Source of the DNA: Vitellaria paradoxa
Lineage: Eukaryota; Streptophyta; Magnoliopsida; Ericales; Sapotaceae
Direction of reading: 5' to 3'
DNA length: 64,000 bases
Assembly: GCA_019916065.1 (NCBI GenBank)
Contig: CM034234.1
Coordinates: 10,445,844-10,509,843 of the forward strand
Positions 46,601 through 58,490 of the stretch are shown here, piece after piece (the stretch's first letter is position 1; every line of letters begins with the position of its first letter). The notes beneath the pieces were generated by a model. That model was not told the DNA's origin, made no database searches, and saw nothing but the letters and a program-made list of their open reading frames with translations. The translations under genes were made by a program, and so were the position numbers.

Positions 46601-46786
46601 GAACGTGTTTGATTGGTCAAAACTAACTAAAACTCATCAACTTCTACTAATTTTTTTTGTACTTTATTCCAATCAAATTTTTTCTTCCAATCAAATTTCG
46701 GCATATATCGCATTTTCGCCACATATCACATTTATATCAAATCTTCGTACTTTTATTGTATTTTTAGGGCAACCAAACACCGCCTA
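46601..46786. mobile_element. Short MITE, family F
   Basis: Ends GAACGTGTTTGATTGGTCAA and (inverted) GGCGGTGTTTGGTTGCCCTA. The interior TTCCAATCAAATTT is repeated twice. Confidence 0.5.
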
Positions 46787-46789
46787 TGT

Positions 46790-48200
46790 GACATACATTT
46801 TTTTTATATTTTTAAACCATATAAAATATCTAAAGCGGCTTTAAAATTTTTTAATCTAAAAAAAGAATAATTCCTAGTATTTTTACTTTATTTCATTATT
46901 TTTCATTTCTAGACATTTATTTAAATTTTGTATATATAGATGGAGATGGACTATACAATATAAGATCATAAAGTTTTTATTTTTATTTTTTTATTTATGT
47001 AGTTTAATTGTTTGACAATCTCAATAAATTTTTGAATATTTTATATAGTCTCTACAGAAGTAAATATACATCTGATACAATTTTTTCACGTTAATTATAT
47101 AAAATTCATCTAACATTGACAAATATATAGATAAAAAAGAAATTAATCTTGACAAAGATTTTAAAATAAAGGGTGTAAATATAAATTTTAAATTTAAAAA
47201 TTATTTATCTGTGGTAAGCCAAATATTTTGAGCTACACATTATTGGTTTTCTTTCCTTAAGAAAAAAACTAATATTGTTTAAGAATATGTACAAGAAAAT
47301 ATTAAATGTAGGATCCATGTACACTTATCAACCCACTTTAAAAATACTAGAAAATAGAAATAGCCAGCGACCATATTTGGATATGTGTGTGTGTGTGTGT
47401 GTGTATGAAATGGGTCCTCCATGTTATGGTTGAATGAAGTATTTATATAATAGAGTACAATTTTGTTAGTGCATGAACATGATCAGACAAATCTTGGAAT
47501 ACCATTTGGCGAGGGTGAAAAAATGGCAACGCCCCCTTTGAATGTCCATATTCATTTTCATTTTTTAAAAGGAGAAACTTGCTAATTCGATAATGAGTTT
47601 TTGATAACAATATTTTTTTTTTTGGTAATTAAGTTTTTGATAACAATATTATTAATTCATAAACAAAATTTTGAGTTAATATTATTTTGAAATTATTTTT
47701 GAATCGGGCAATGACATCCTTACTCGATAAAAATCTTCACGTGTTCCTGCTTTTTGCTTTTTTATATAAATTTTATTTATTTTCAGTATCATTCAAATAA
47801 CTTAAATAACCATGGTTCATTAGTTTTATATATTAGTTTCACTTATTATAGAAAAAAACAACTAACTGATATAATTTAAATTTTTATAATGAATTTTATT
47901 ATCTTTCTTCTTTATCTAATCACATCTCTTTCTTATTATACTTATTAATTTTTCAACGGCCGAACTCGACATATCCTTCATCTCTCAAATGCATCTTGAA
48001 ATTAATTGAATTATTTAATTATTTTACAAATCTATATTTAAATTTTTTATCCATTAAATTATGTTTTTGTGACTTTAAGTATGAATAATTTCATGGTTAT
48101 ATAAAAAGGAAAACGATTGCTTGTAATCGAGCTAATACATAACCCAAAACCAAAAGTTACAATGGAGTACGACACGGAGAGCTAGCAAATTGTCGTTCCT
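46790..48200. other. AT-rich spacer upstream of the 165-aa gene
   Basis: It contains (TG)n at 47384-47404 and a less AT-rich patch at 47480-47560. No gene was seen. The last few hundred bases are the probable promoter of the gene at 48757. Confidence 0.4.
47384..47404. repeat. (TG)n microsatellite
   Basis: Pure TG dinucleotide run. Confidence 0.9.
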
Positions 48201-48321
48201 TGTTTTCTGAAAATGATATCCACTCACTTGTCCTAATTCGACTCGAGAACACTTGCTTACGTTACGTTACGTTATATTACACACCCTTTTTAAATAAATA
48301 CATAAATTGCTCAGCCTTTAC

Positions 48322-48362
48322 TATTTATAATTTCTTCTCTCTCTCTCTCTCTCTCTCTCTCC
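48322..48362 (+). promoter_or_regulatory. TATA-like box and CT tract before the 165-aa gene
   Basis: TATTTATAA at 48322-48330 is followed directly by a (CT)n tract to 48362, an arrangement frequent at plant transcription starts. Transcription would begin near 48355, giving a leader of about 400 bp. Confidence 0.5.
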
Positions 48363-48756
48363 CCATTTTTCTAGGATCATTGAAAGACAAAGAAGCAGGG
48401 GGAAAGCAAGGGAATCGGAGAGAACAGTCAAAACAAAACGCAAAAAAGAGAATACCAAAAGAAGGCTCAGATCATCAACCGTTTCGGGTGGATATTAGTC
48501 TCTGGGTATTTCAACCCAATAATTTCCTCCTTGTTCACTCGCCATCTTTCTTTCTATTTCTTTCCTTCCTTCGGCAGGCGACGAGACGACTCCACCACCC
48601 CGGATGGAAGATTCATGTCTGCCCATGTTCCCTCTCTTATTCTAGCACTCGGATTTCCCGGAAAATTCTGGGCTTCGGGGGAGGGAGTGGTCAAAGGAAT
48701 TGACAAAGTTTAAACCCAAGATTTTTCGATTAAAATTTCTTGAATTCGGAGGATAA

Positions 48757-49254
48757 ATGACACGGCAGATAATCCTCCGTCACGCGCCATCGGCGAACCG
48801 GAGGCAGCCGCTGCTGGTTCGAAGTGGGCAGTTATCTTCCCGCGGCGCCTGCGGTGGCGGCGGAAGGAGAGCGAAGTTCGGGGAGGTTGCGGGCGGGACG
48901 GCGGCGGATTGCGTGGCGGTGTGCTGCTGCTTCCCCTGCACCGTGGTGAAAGTCCTGGTGGTGACCGTTTACAAGCTACCGGCCGGTCTGTGCCGGAAGG
49001 CGCTGCAGCAGAAGCGGCGGCGGCGGCTGACGAAGCTGGGCCTGCTGCCGCCGCAGCAGAGCTTCCGCTACGGCTGCGGATTCGACGACGCCGAACTCCA
49101 AATCCACCCCGTCGCCGTCGACGTGTCGCCGCCGGCCGACAAGGTGGTGAAATTGATGCAGTCCGACGAGGACGTGGCTCGGTTGGAGATGGAAATGTGG
49201 GACAGGTTTCGCGGATCCGGTTTCTGGAGAAGTTCCTCTCAGAGAGAGACTTGA
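48757..49254 (+). CDS. Uncharacterised plant protein with Cys-rich hydrophobic core (165 aa)
   Basis: Single-exon frame whose ATG directly follows an in-frame TAA. The 5' half is strongly GC-rich (G/C at third positions), unlike the surrounding DNA. The N-terminus MTRQIILRHA is followed by NRRQPLL and a Gly/Arg-rich stretch (30-40). Then comes the conserved block GGTAADCVAVCCCFPC (46-61), a hydrophobic segment VVKVLVVTVYKLPAGLC (63-79) and a basic patch QQKRRRRL (84-91). The acidic-to-aromatic tail LEMEMWDRFRGSGFWRS (143-159) is also typical. I recognise this order from an unnamed plant family (Arabidopsis At3g11690/At5g06380-like, recalled without a search) often called 'transmembrane protein'. 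The Cys cluster could be palmitoylated or membrane-inserted; function is unknown. Open frames on both strands through the same GC-rich block are shadows. Confidence 0.9.
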   Translation: MTRQIILRHAPSANRRQPLLVRSGQLSSRGACGGGGRRAKFGEVAGGTAADCVAVCCCFPCTVVKVLVVTVYKLPAGLCRKALQQKRRRRLTKLGLLPPQQSFRYGCGFDDAELQIHPVAVDVSPPADKVVKLMQSDEDVARLEMEMWDRFRGSGFWRSSSQRET

Positions 49255-49564
49255 TTATTATAAATCTCCAAACAAAGGAAATTAAAACCAATTCCAAGGA
49301 AAATTAAATTTCCTCTCTGAGATAGAATCGAGTTACCTGAGATGATTTGGGTGGTGGCCTTTGGATCAAGGAGGGAATTTAATTTATTTTGTTTTTTATT
49401 TTTTTAAAAACTTTTTATGTATTATTATTATTATTTTCCTCTCTGGTTTGAATGTGTAATCGGATTCGTCTCTTGCCTGCCTTTTTCCTGGGAACGAAGA
49501 TATTGTGTGTACATGAAATGAAATTAAATGAAATGAGGCGAATTGCAATTTCGTGTTTCTCATC

Positions 49565-49570
49565 AATAAA
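49565..49570 (+). terminator. AATAAA polyadenylation signal of the 165-aa gene
   Basis: AATAAA about 310 bp after the stop codon, followed by AT-rich sequence. A T-rich 3' UTR lies between. Confidence 0.5.
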
Positions 49571-49599
49571 ATATAGATTATTTTATAGGTTATTATACT

Positions 49600-50170
49600 A
49601 TATATTATATAGTATATAGACGGCAACCTGTGATTTTGAGTTGGATTTCTTGGTATTTACTCGTGGTATTTGGTTTGTCTCGAATTTCCTCATAATTAAT
49701 GAAAAACTTAATCCATCATTAATTTTAAAATTTTAAAAATTAGTTAAGTTCCATACAAGTTTGAGTACTTAAAAAAAAATGTGTTTGGTTTATTAAAAAA
49801 AACTAAAAATTTGTATAACTTCTCATTTTTCTAAGTTTTGTTAACAGATTCCCATTGATGTCGTAATATTAAAAACATGTCATAATACTAAAATGTACGT
49901 AATCTTACTAAAAACAAATACTTTTCTATAAATTAATTAATTTTTTTTTTACTAATAATGCAAGAAATGAAATGGTCTACAAATTACAGTATTTTGTAAG
50001 AGTGTATTTTGATTGATTTATATAAAATTTATCTAACATTATAGACACTAAAAGTTATTCACTTTTTATCTCACTGCATGAATTACGAACGCATAATTTA
50101 TCTCACTTTTTATAATTACAAACGCAACCTTAATAATAATAACCTCGTCATAAAATTTATACGCTTAAAC
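49600..50170. other. AT-rich spacer
   Basis: No gene or element recognised beyond possible MITE fragments. Confidence 0.35.
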
Positions 50171-50408
50171 TGTTAGGAGAAAAGAATAAAGGGAAACTAA
50201 GAAAATCCTGTATATTAATCTTTGTCAATACAATAGAATATTAACCCTATTTATAGATGTGGCAAAATAGAATTAGAATAAGAATAGGAAACAAAATTAG
50301 AATAAGATTAGGAAACAAACTCGACTGTTATAAGTTTACCAAAACTATACTACTAGTTATCTGACTATTATCCAAACTCTACCACTAATTATCAAATAGA
50401 CATTAACA
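50171..50408 (-). mobile_element. Short solo LTR, probably Copia-like (238 bp)
   Basis: Read on the minus strand it starts TGTTAATGTCTATTTG and ends TTCTCCTAACA, with TGTTA/TAACA terminal inverted pentamers. TATAAATA lies at 50255-50248 and is followed by a tract typical of short LTRs. Flanks TAAAC and TGAAC match in four of five bases. No internal domain is present, so it is a solo LTR or part of a very short TRIM-type element. Confidence 0.7.
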
Positions 50409-50639
50409 TGAACGATTAAAATTGTGATATACATGAATACCCAAAAAATAAATTCTATTTTTTACTAATTTTTCCAATGTCTTTCAATCAAATTTCGTCA
50501 TATGTTATTTTTACTCAAACATTTTGTTTTATTTATTTTTTTTTCATTCAAACACCATCTAATATTGAAAAAAAAGAGAGATTGAAATTAATAACTGAAT
50601 GTATGTAAATCATTAAATTTAAATTTAATAATCCTCATT

Positions 50640-51120
50640 TCAGACATGTTATTCGACAGCTGACATTATTTTCGAAAACCCGGTAGAATCCCCTGAGAAT
50701 ACACCGCATGACCCACCAGTAGAATTAGAGTTCAAAGTTGGTACTTCTGGGTCTAATGTGTGTCCCAAGCCGAAGCCTGGCTTCACGTGCTAGATAATCC
50801 AGGTGCTTCAAACAACTACGACAATTAAATCACCCGTAGGTCTACCCTTGAAAGTTGTCCTTTTTTTTCCTTGTGCAGTCAACCATTGTCCCAGTTCCAA
50901 CCCCCTTCTTCTTGCGTTGAATGATCCTTCGAACTGGGCTTGCAGTAAATAGAGATGTGGGGGCCCACCAAAATAGTTGGTCGTGGTCCCTCCTCCTCTC
51001 CTGCTCTTCTTTCCCACAGCTGGGAATTGAGAAACCTCCAAACTTGTCCTTGTGCAATTCCCATTTCCCACTCCATCCCTTTATTTCTGACTCACTCTGC
51101 TTGAGAGGATTTCTTTTTCT
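50640..51120. other. Mixed-composition region without a recognised gene
   Basis: Clearly less AT-rich than its surroundings, with several overlapping short frames on both strands but none with recognisable protein features. It could be an unrecognised exon, promoter or old repeat. Confidence 0.3.
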
Positions 51121-51127
51121 TTTTTTT

Positions 51128-51145
51128 GGGGGGGGGGGGGGGGGG
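51128..51145. repeat. Run of 18 G
   Basis: An uninterrupted G homopolymer after a T run. The exact length is likely to be unreliable in sequencing. Confidence 0.8.
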
Positions 51146-51320
51146 TCATTTGCCTCGTATATCGGTGGATATCAATATTTGCACCTAATTGAAAAAAAAA
51201 AACCAAAAATTATTCGAACGAGACAATTATTTTGACAAATATAAGTAACTTGTTAAAAGATAACAAATAAAAAAATTAATTAATTTTGACAAAAAATTTA
51301 AATAAAATAACACAAAATTA

Positions 51321-51488
51321 GGCTCTGTTTGGAGTTAAACAAAATAAAATAAAATTTTACAAATCTCTACAAATACGAATTACGAGACAGTAAAATTTAA
51401 ATTTTTCATTCACTTCACGAATTAGGAGATATTTACTTTTATAATTTTATTTTATTTTATACATTTTTATACAACTATAAACACACCC
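51321..51488. mobile_element. Tourist-like MITE, family E (168 bp, TSD TTA)
   Basis: Ends GGCTCTGTTTGGAGTTAA and (inverted) GGGTGTGTTTATAGTTGT. TTA lies at 51318-51320 and 51489-51491. The interior carries TACGAATTACGAGACAGTAA, the inverted form of the family-E word at 35330. Confidence 0.8.
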
Positions 51489-51491
51489 TTA

Positions 51492-52565
51492 TTCGAATGA
51501 GACAATTATTCAATACAAGTTTGGAATGTCAAATACAACCAAACGTATCAAACATAAAATAAAATAAAATAAAATAAAATTGATTAACATTATTAGGTTA
51601 AGATCTTCTTAAGTGGGAGTATAGTTAAAAAAAAAAGGAATAAAAAGAATAAAAAATTATTTAAACAAGAACTGGGGTACCTTTCATGTGAATAAGATCT
51701 AAGGAGATCCGCTCATGATTATACTTTGACTACTTCCTTTATTAGGATAAGATCAACGATTTATGCTTTCGGAAAGCATACGTTCGCTTTTTAATTGCTA
51801 TCATCTTCTTCCCATTGATTGCACTCTGAGTTTGAATTTAATTAATTTTGCTATTATGCTTAGTAGAGCGTTGGGTGCACCATTGATTGCACTACTTTTA
51901 ACTTTGAGTTTGTTGCCTTGATTTTCATATGCTTACATGCTTAGTGATTGTATTTTTCCAGGACTCAAGTAGGTTTTTGCTATGGCTTAAGAGCACCATT
52001 ACATTGTGGCTAGATTGATTCTCCGCCAGGTGTTTGATAAAAAATTTAACCAAATCTTACATTTTCGTGTTCATTCTTAATTTGTTAGTTTTAGCTTTGT
52101 CTAATCATTTCTTATCAAAATAATCGATCTCAAGTTAACCATAATCAAATTCCATTTTATTTCTTTATGATTTAGTTTAGTGATTTTCCCTTAAAAAGTG
52201 AGTGAATCGAGTGATGGCCTTGCATTCACCATAGCAGTCAATCCTTGAGGACGAATCCAGACTCCACCGGATTAATGATGACTCTCCTTGCATTTGGAAA
52301 GAGAAAAAAATAATAATAAAAGACTTTTGATTTAAGAGTTAATCTTTCAGATCTTTCAATATAAATATATATGTATATTTTATTCTCAAAATTCATAAAG
52401 AAAATAAAAAGGAATGACAATTATCATGAGAGAGGGAGAGAGGAATGAAACCAAACTATCAAATATATATATACATATATATAAACACATGCATACAAAA
52501 TAACAAAATAAAAAAAAAATACGAAAGAAAGGGAAGTCACATTCGAAAGGCAAAAACCTCCTTAG
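51492..52565. other. Spacer with a possible retroelement relic
   Basis: Between 51690 and 52270 the composition is mixed. CAATCCTTGAGGACGAATCC near 52238 resembles untranslated sequence of plant LTR elements. No ends or genes could be defined. Confidence 0.3.
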
Positions 52566-52809
52566 GTGCCGAAAGAGAAAAGTTGACATATATGGTTAGT
52601 CTCAAAGTTGCACTTTATACCCCAAAATCGTTTGCTATGTAAATGGACCATGTAGCTCATCATTTCGATATGAAATTGTTCTCTCTCTCTCAATTTTGTT
52701 GGGACCTTGATACCAACATTTTTCATGTAATTAACAAGTCTATTTCGCACTTGGTTGGGCCCATCCGGGCAAGTCGAAACTAACCATGTCAACTTTTCTC
52801 TTTAGGTAC
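52566..52809. mobile_element. TIR element with ~30-bp inverted ends
   Basis: The left end GTGCCGAAAGAGAAAAGTTG pairs with the inverted right end GTACCTAAAGAGAAAAGTTG, both continuing into ACAT...GGTTAGT. Total 244 bp. No convincing target duplication. Its interior is open on the minus strand (52792-52562), but that frame shows no known domain. Confidence 0.65.
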
Positions 52810-55800
52810 TTTGTAATTAGCAACTTTCATGCTTCCCCATTTTAAAAGTATTTTCAAAAAAGAAATGATAATACAATTAAGATCTATTTTATTTTTAATT
52901 ACATAATTTAAAGCAGAATGACCTAGTAGATATTGTGAATGCATGATACACGCATGCAGGGTTGGGACTACAGAATCATTTCTCCTATTCCTCCATTGTC
53001 AAAATTAAGGTATATGTTTTATATTTAATTTATAATTAAAAAAATTAAAACATAATAGTTAACTCTTTTATTAAAATTTACAGCAATTATTTTGCATTAT
53101 TGTTAACATCAAACAAACAAACAAACAAACAAAAAAGAGAAAGAAAATAAGAAAGGAGAACAACCTATACAAATGTACCGTATTAGGCCGGCCACGTATG
53201 AAGAAGTAGTCGAAATAGACCTAAATAAACTTAGAATAAGTTGACTTAATTTTAAGAATATTATTGTACGCAAGTCAAATAATTCTATTTTTGCTTCGTG
53301 GTGTTTGTTTAATTAATCTATTATTAGTTTGGCACTCGTGTACTGTGACTAGATAGACAATGTAAAAATGTCCACGAAAGCTTTAGTGTAGTGGTTGGAG
53401 TTAAAGTGTCGATGCTTTGCATCAAGAATTGATTGTTTCATTATAAAAACTAATCGATTCTCTTAACAATCAATGGATTAATTGATATGCGTCGAATATG
53501 CTTCTGTTAGTGTAATAGAATATGCGTGCAAGTGTTACAAGATCGCCAAGATAACATTATTTTTTCCCAGGTTAAAATAAAAGTAATCAATAAAATAAGA
53601 ATTCGTTTGGAAAGACTAGACAAAAAAAAAAAAAAAAAATCAGCTTCTGCTACTTTGTTTTTTTTTTTAAATAATTAAATTTGTCTTTTTACATTTTAAA
53701 TTAAATTTCGTAGTCCAGAAATATTAAATTAATAAAAAGTTAAAAATTAATTACTAAAAAATTAATTTTTTTCTAAACACATAATTTTTTTTTTTTTCAT
53801 TCAAACGAAGCCTAAAGACACGGGTAGATAAATGATATACATAGCTTCAAACCCCAAACCCCCAAAGTGGTAATAGGCAGAGCTCTTCTGTAGCTTCAAG
53901 TGTTTGTACATATGCGAGTTTACATATGTAAATGAGATAAGTACTACAAATAATACGATCGAGAAGCACAAGTTTATTATTAGAATATTCTATATTATAT
54001 AATCAAATATTTTTTATATATCTAAATTAGAATATTTTATATTTTAATTTCTAGTAAGCAGTTCAGTTTAATTTGATATGTAAATTATTATTGTACATTT
54101 ATTGTAACCTTATTCAAAAGTTTCTTATTAATCTTTATGTAATATATGACAAGATACAGAATTTATATTCTCCTCAATTTTTATATCTTTTTTTTTTTTT
54201 TTAGCTTGGTGTCAAATGTTTGGTTCCAAGATGTTCTGTATTTGAATTTTGTTGTTTTCTATTAATTATTGTGTATTTTGTTTATTTGTATTGGTGCACT
54301 TTATTTAATTTGATGATTATCTCTGCTCCAGGTGCAAATTGGGACTACGAGTGAGAGTGTGTTAAAATAACTTGATATATATATATTATTAGATCAATTT
54401 CCTAACATTTAAATTTTTGAGATAATTGATGACTTAACATTTATCATTATCAGATGAATCCGTGAAGATTATGAAGAGAACATCAAACGTTTGTTTCATC
54501 CGTACGTAATGTAAAAGTAGTATGTATATATATGTATTTATATACTATAATTGTATAAAAAATTTGTATGCGTGGGTCGGCTTTGACAATGGCATAAAGT
54601 ATATAAATTGGCCGTCTAGTTATTTTAACATAATATTTGGAAAAAAATAAAAATAAAAAACATTGTCTAGGGCTTATCCGTTGACAATTAACGAACGATG
54701 TTTTAATATATTTGGAAAATATTTTGGTTTTATAATGAAACAGAGATTTGGACTGAAAATAGTATCAGGTAATTCAGTTAATTTTTTATATTCTCGGGTA
54801 ATTGTTGACTGATCATTTATAAAAAAATTGGGTTATTAATTAGACATAGAAGAGTAATTTAATTATTAATATTCGCAATAAACTACTAAGGTTGGAAGTG
54901 TTTGTGCTAAGAGAGTGATTTTAGCCATAAAAATTATAAGTTGCTAACACACTCTAGATCAAGCATGGTAAAATTCCCGTGTTGTTTCAGTTTGCCATAT
55001 ACGTTATAGGGTGGAAACGAATCGAATTGTTTGTATGTTATTTGAACTTGCCTTGAAAAAATTCTGCTCGAACTTGATTTGTGAATAAAACGGTTCGAAT
55101 TAAATTTAATTTATGACTAATTTAAATTCGAGCTCGAACTCGAATTTAAAAAACTCAGTTTGAAAGCTCACGAATAGGCTCAATAAAAGAATATATATAT
55201 ATTTTTAATAATATCTATATATTTTTTAAATATTATTTTAATATATTTTATTTATTACACTTTAAATCAAAACGACATTGTTTTGATTTAACTAAACTAT
55301 TTGTGAGTTGAGTTCAAGTCTAAAAAAAAAATGTTCAAATCGATCGGCTCGATCTTAATATAAAAATCTCGAGTCGAGTTTGAAAAGTTGAAGTTTGGTT
55401 CCATTTAATTCATTTCCACTCCTAATACATTACAAATATGGTAAAAGTAGTGTGTGTACATATTTTAAAATAAATTTTTAAACGTTTAATATAGTAAAAA
55501 CCGCCTGAAATTATAAAAATACTGAGAAGTGTAAATTCAAATAAATTGAAGATGAAAGAGGGTAAACGACTGAAAAGCGGTTAAAGAAGAGAATGAATCA
55601 AGAAATGGAGAAGAAAGATTAGGGGTGTGCTTGGTTTACGAGCAAACGCTAAAAAACTTTTAATTATTATTATTATTTTTTAATTTTATATAATCAAATT
55701 TTGTTATGTGTCATTTTTACATTAAATTTTTTTATTTTTTTTACATCAAATAAAATCAAATTCTATCAATTTTAGCATTTCAAACATAGTGTAACTTAAC

Positions 55801-56832
55801 TGAAATTTATTTTTCAAAATTTAACATTCACTGCTATATATGGGAGTATTTGAAGGCACAATTTTTAATAATTTTTGGTATTTTTTTGCCAAAAGTTACT
55901 AGTTGTAATTTTTGGTACGTTTAATGAAGTAAGTAGCAATTATTAGCAATTTTTTGTAACTTTTGAGTATTTAGTAAAAATTTGTGATAACTTTTAGCAT
56001 TTTTAGCAACTTTTGACTTTTTTTTATAACTTTTAGAAATTTTTATCAATTTTTGGTAACTTTTGAGTTGAGAAGTTAATATAACAATGCAGAAAAATTG
56101 TAAAAATTGGCGTTTACCAAACGCTCATACATAAAAAATTAGTATTTTTTTTACTAAAAATTTTGCCCCTAAAGCGGGAAAAAAAATGAACGATGCCTGC
56201 GGACTAAATTAACTAATCGAGTTTATCCATCAACTGTTTCGAAGAGAATATGTGAATTAATAAGGTTGAAAACGAGCCCATGATTTTTGTAACGTGGAGT
56301 CCAAAAAATTCTTAGCCGAATAGATTTTCTGATATCTTCAATAATTTCTTTAAACAGAATCTCTAAAATATATTAAAAATATTAATTTTTAATATATAAA
56401 TAGAAATTATTTACCACTCTATCAAGTATTCATTTTAAAATATTTCTTTATTATTTTTATTTTCAAAAATTTTAATTTTTAATGAGTTTACTTAAATGGA
56501 AAATGAAAAAAATAAAATAATAATTTAAAAAAATTAGAGTCATTCTTAAATATAGAGATTCATAACTTAGAAAAGTAGATAGGGAATCTGCTCGAAGCCA
56601 AAAAGTGATCATTCACTTCCTGGTAATTTCCTTCAATAAGGGAATGTCCTAGACTATATTAAAAAAAAAAAAATACTACTTTCTTATTTTACAATTTTTC
56701 TATTTAATTGACTATTCGATAATTTACTTAAACTATCCTATGCATTCTATAATGAAATTTTTTTTTTAATAGAGAAATTACCAGAGATGCCCTTATTTTA
56801 TATCTTGCTCCAACAATTATGATAATCTCTTG
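52810..56832. other. Spacer with MITE relics and a possible degenerate SINE
   Basis: No gene. It includes a SINE-like patch near 53385-53460 (see findings), family-F-like 55621-55795 and family-D 55846-56172. Otherwise AT-rich. Confidence 0.4.
55846..56172. mobile_element. MITE, family D
   Basis: It begins GGAGTATTTGAAGGCACAAT and ends TTTGCCCCTAAAGCG, with the family-D interior of repeated TTTTTGGTAACTTTT-like words and GAGAAGTTAATATAACA. Confidence 0.55.
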
Positions 56833-56837
56833 TTATC

Positions 56838-57744
56838 TGTTCGGCAGCAAAAATTTACCACTAGAACTACTGATCACGTCAACCGAAAGTGCAATCAACG
56901 ATCTGTTGAACAAAGACAAAAGAAAGGTTACGGCCGGAGTGGAAGTCTCTGTCCAGAAAACCTCCGATGGTTAAGTCAGTAAGTAGCTCAAAAAAGAAAG
57001 CTTTTTCAGAGAAGAAATGAATAGTAGCTTAAGTTGACAATAGTCAGCTTACCTTCATCGTCCAGTGAAATTTCCTATTTATAGTAATATAAATAATAAA
57101 TAAGATAATACTTGTGATTTGACTGCATCCAGCTTCCGTGCACCTCTTTTCCTTCATTTCTTTAAATGTCTTTCACCGCTCATTTAATGCCTCATATCTT
57201 TCATTAAATACTCCATACCTTTCATTCAATGCTTCTAATAGTTAAACACGGCAATATAGCTGGAATTTCGTGATCAAACTGTTTACCTGTCACATCCGTC
57301 AACTACTCATAATGAAGTGAACTGAGCTAATTACTCCCTTAGAGATAAATATCTAGTTCAGTCATAACTACGGTGCATTTATGGTTATGATCCCTCATTA
57401 AGGCTGTGGGTCCCAGGTATAACATTTACTTGCCGCAAATCAATGGACTGAACAAATTGGCTATTGAGGTCTTCGGCTACAGCCACGTAGCAACACATTA
57501 TCCATAGATATGAGGATCAGGGTATCCCTTGGAATATTAACCCAAAGACACGTGCCTGTGTATAACACTTACGTGGAACTCTCGTGTCATCAATAAACTG
57601 TTCGGCGAAACGCCACATGTCACGCTTCAACATGCTCGGTGAATGACTAGGTGAATCACACAGATATGCTCGGTATTAGGCCACGTGGCACCTTGTCTAT
57701 ACTTGTTTGGCACTTCGTACGTCGAAGTATTATTTTGCCCAACA
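56838..57744 (-). mobile_element. Solo LTR, family L1, with perfect TTATC target duplication
   Basis: On the minus strand the LTR starts TGTTGGGCAAAATAATAC and ends TTGCTGCCGAACA. TTATC flanks it at 56833-56837 and 57745-57749 on the plus strand. Length is 907 bp. TATAAATA lies at 57083-57076. It aligns end to end with 10118-11000, including the U3 modules (G-box-like CCACGTGGC, CCGAACA) and the ACTTCGACRTACGAAGTGCC start. No internal domain on either side. Confidence 0.93.
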
Positions 57745-57749
57745 TTATC

Positions 57750-58107
57750 CTATAATGGAACCCCATAAATATAAACATATAAATAACAAACAATAGTGTA
57801 ATGAATAAAATTGTAAATCATGGGCTCACAATTTTAAATTTATAATTTTAAAAAATAAATAAATCTTATTGTTTTTTTAGTAGTATGATATGAAATTGTT
57901 AATTTCATAGCTCATTATCTTATTAATGCTAGTATTGATGGTAAAATAATAATTAACTAGCAATAACCTATGCCTACTGCACTCTTAACAAAATTAGTAT
58001 GAAGTTTCTTATATAGTTAAAATTTTAGACAAAAAATTTAAATCGAAATTTATGAGTTTTAATTTTTTTTGCCAAAACTTTAGTATATAGTTACCACGGG
58101 CGAATGG
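57750..58107. other. AT-rich spacer
   Basis: Nothing recognised. Confidence 0.35.
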
Positions 58108-58490
58108 TGGATTCAAAATTTTGTATCAATTATGATTTTTTTGCACTGCAATCCATCGAAACGGTTTCTACAATCTGTTTGGATGGAAGTTGGTTGTACG
58201 AATCCATCAGAACGATTTCTACAATTCATCAGAATGGTTTCTACGACCTCAGAAAAAATAATCAAAGTGGTTGTCATTCGGTAGATTGAGAGTTCATAGT
58301 GAGAATAGTGAAAAATTTTTTACTATTTAATTAACTAAATTTTAGTTATCGACTTTTTTTTGAAAGATATTGAACTTTTTTTGAATTTTGAAAAGGTAAG
58401 AATACGTAAAAAAAGTATAAAAATTTTTAAAAATTTTTAAATATTTTAAAAAATTTTCACCAAAATTTAATATACCAAACACGTCTTACA
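58108..58490 (+). mobile_element. MITE, family C (truncated on the left)
   Basis: GATTCAAAATTTTGTATCA, GAATCCATCAGAACGATTTC and TTATCGACTTTTTTTT match the cluster at 38105-39892. The right end is ACCAAACACGTCTTA. The left end is absent. Confidence 0.6.

Noticed and set aside
48200..48703. 167-codon plus-strand frame upstream of the 165-aa gene
   Set aside because: It crosses the TATA-like box and the CT tract and looks like leader and promoter, not protein.
48710..49307. Long minus-strand (195 aa) and second plus-strand (132 aa) frames at the 165-aa gene
   Set aside because: GC-rich coding DNA is open in several frames. Only the 165-aa product matches a conserved family; the others are Arg/Ala/Pro low-complexity.
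51128..51145. Run of 18 G as a regulatory element
   Set aside because: A homopolymer of this length is more simply a slippage or assembly feature; no flanking structure supports a function.
50808..51235. Overlapping frames on both strands
   Set aside because: No recognised domain, no clear splice pattern, and disagreement between frames. Kept only as a mixed-composition region.
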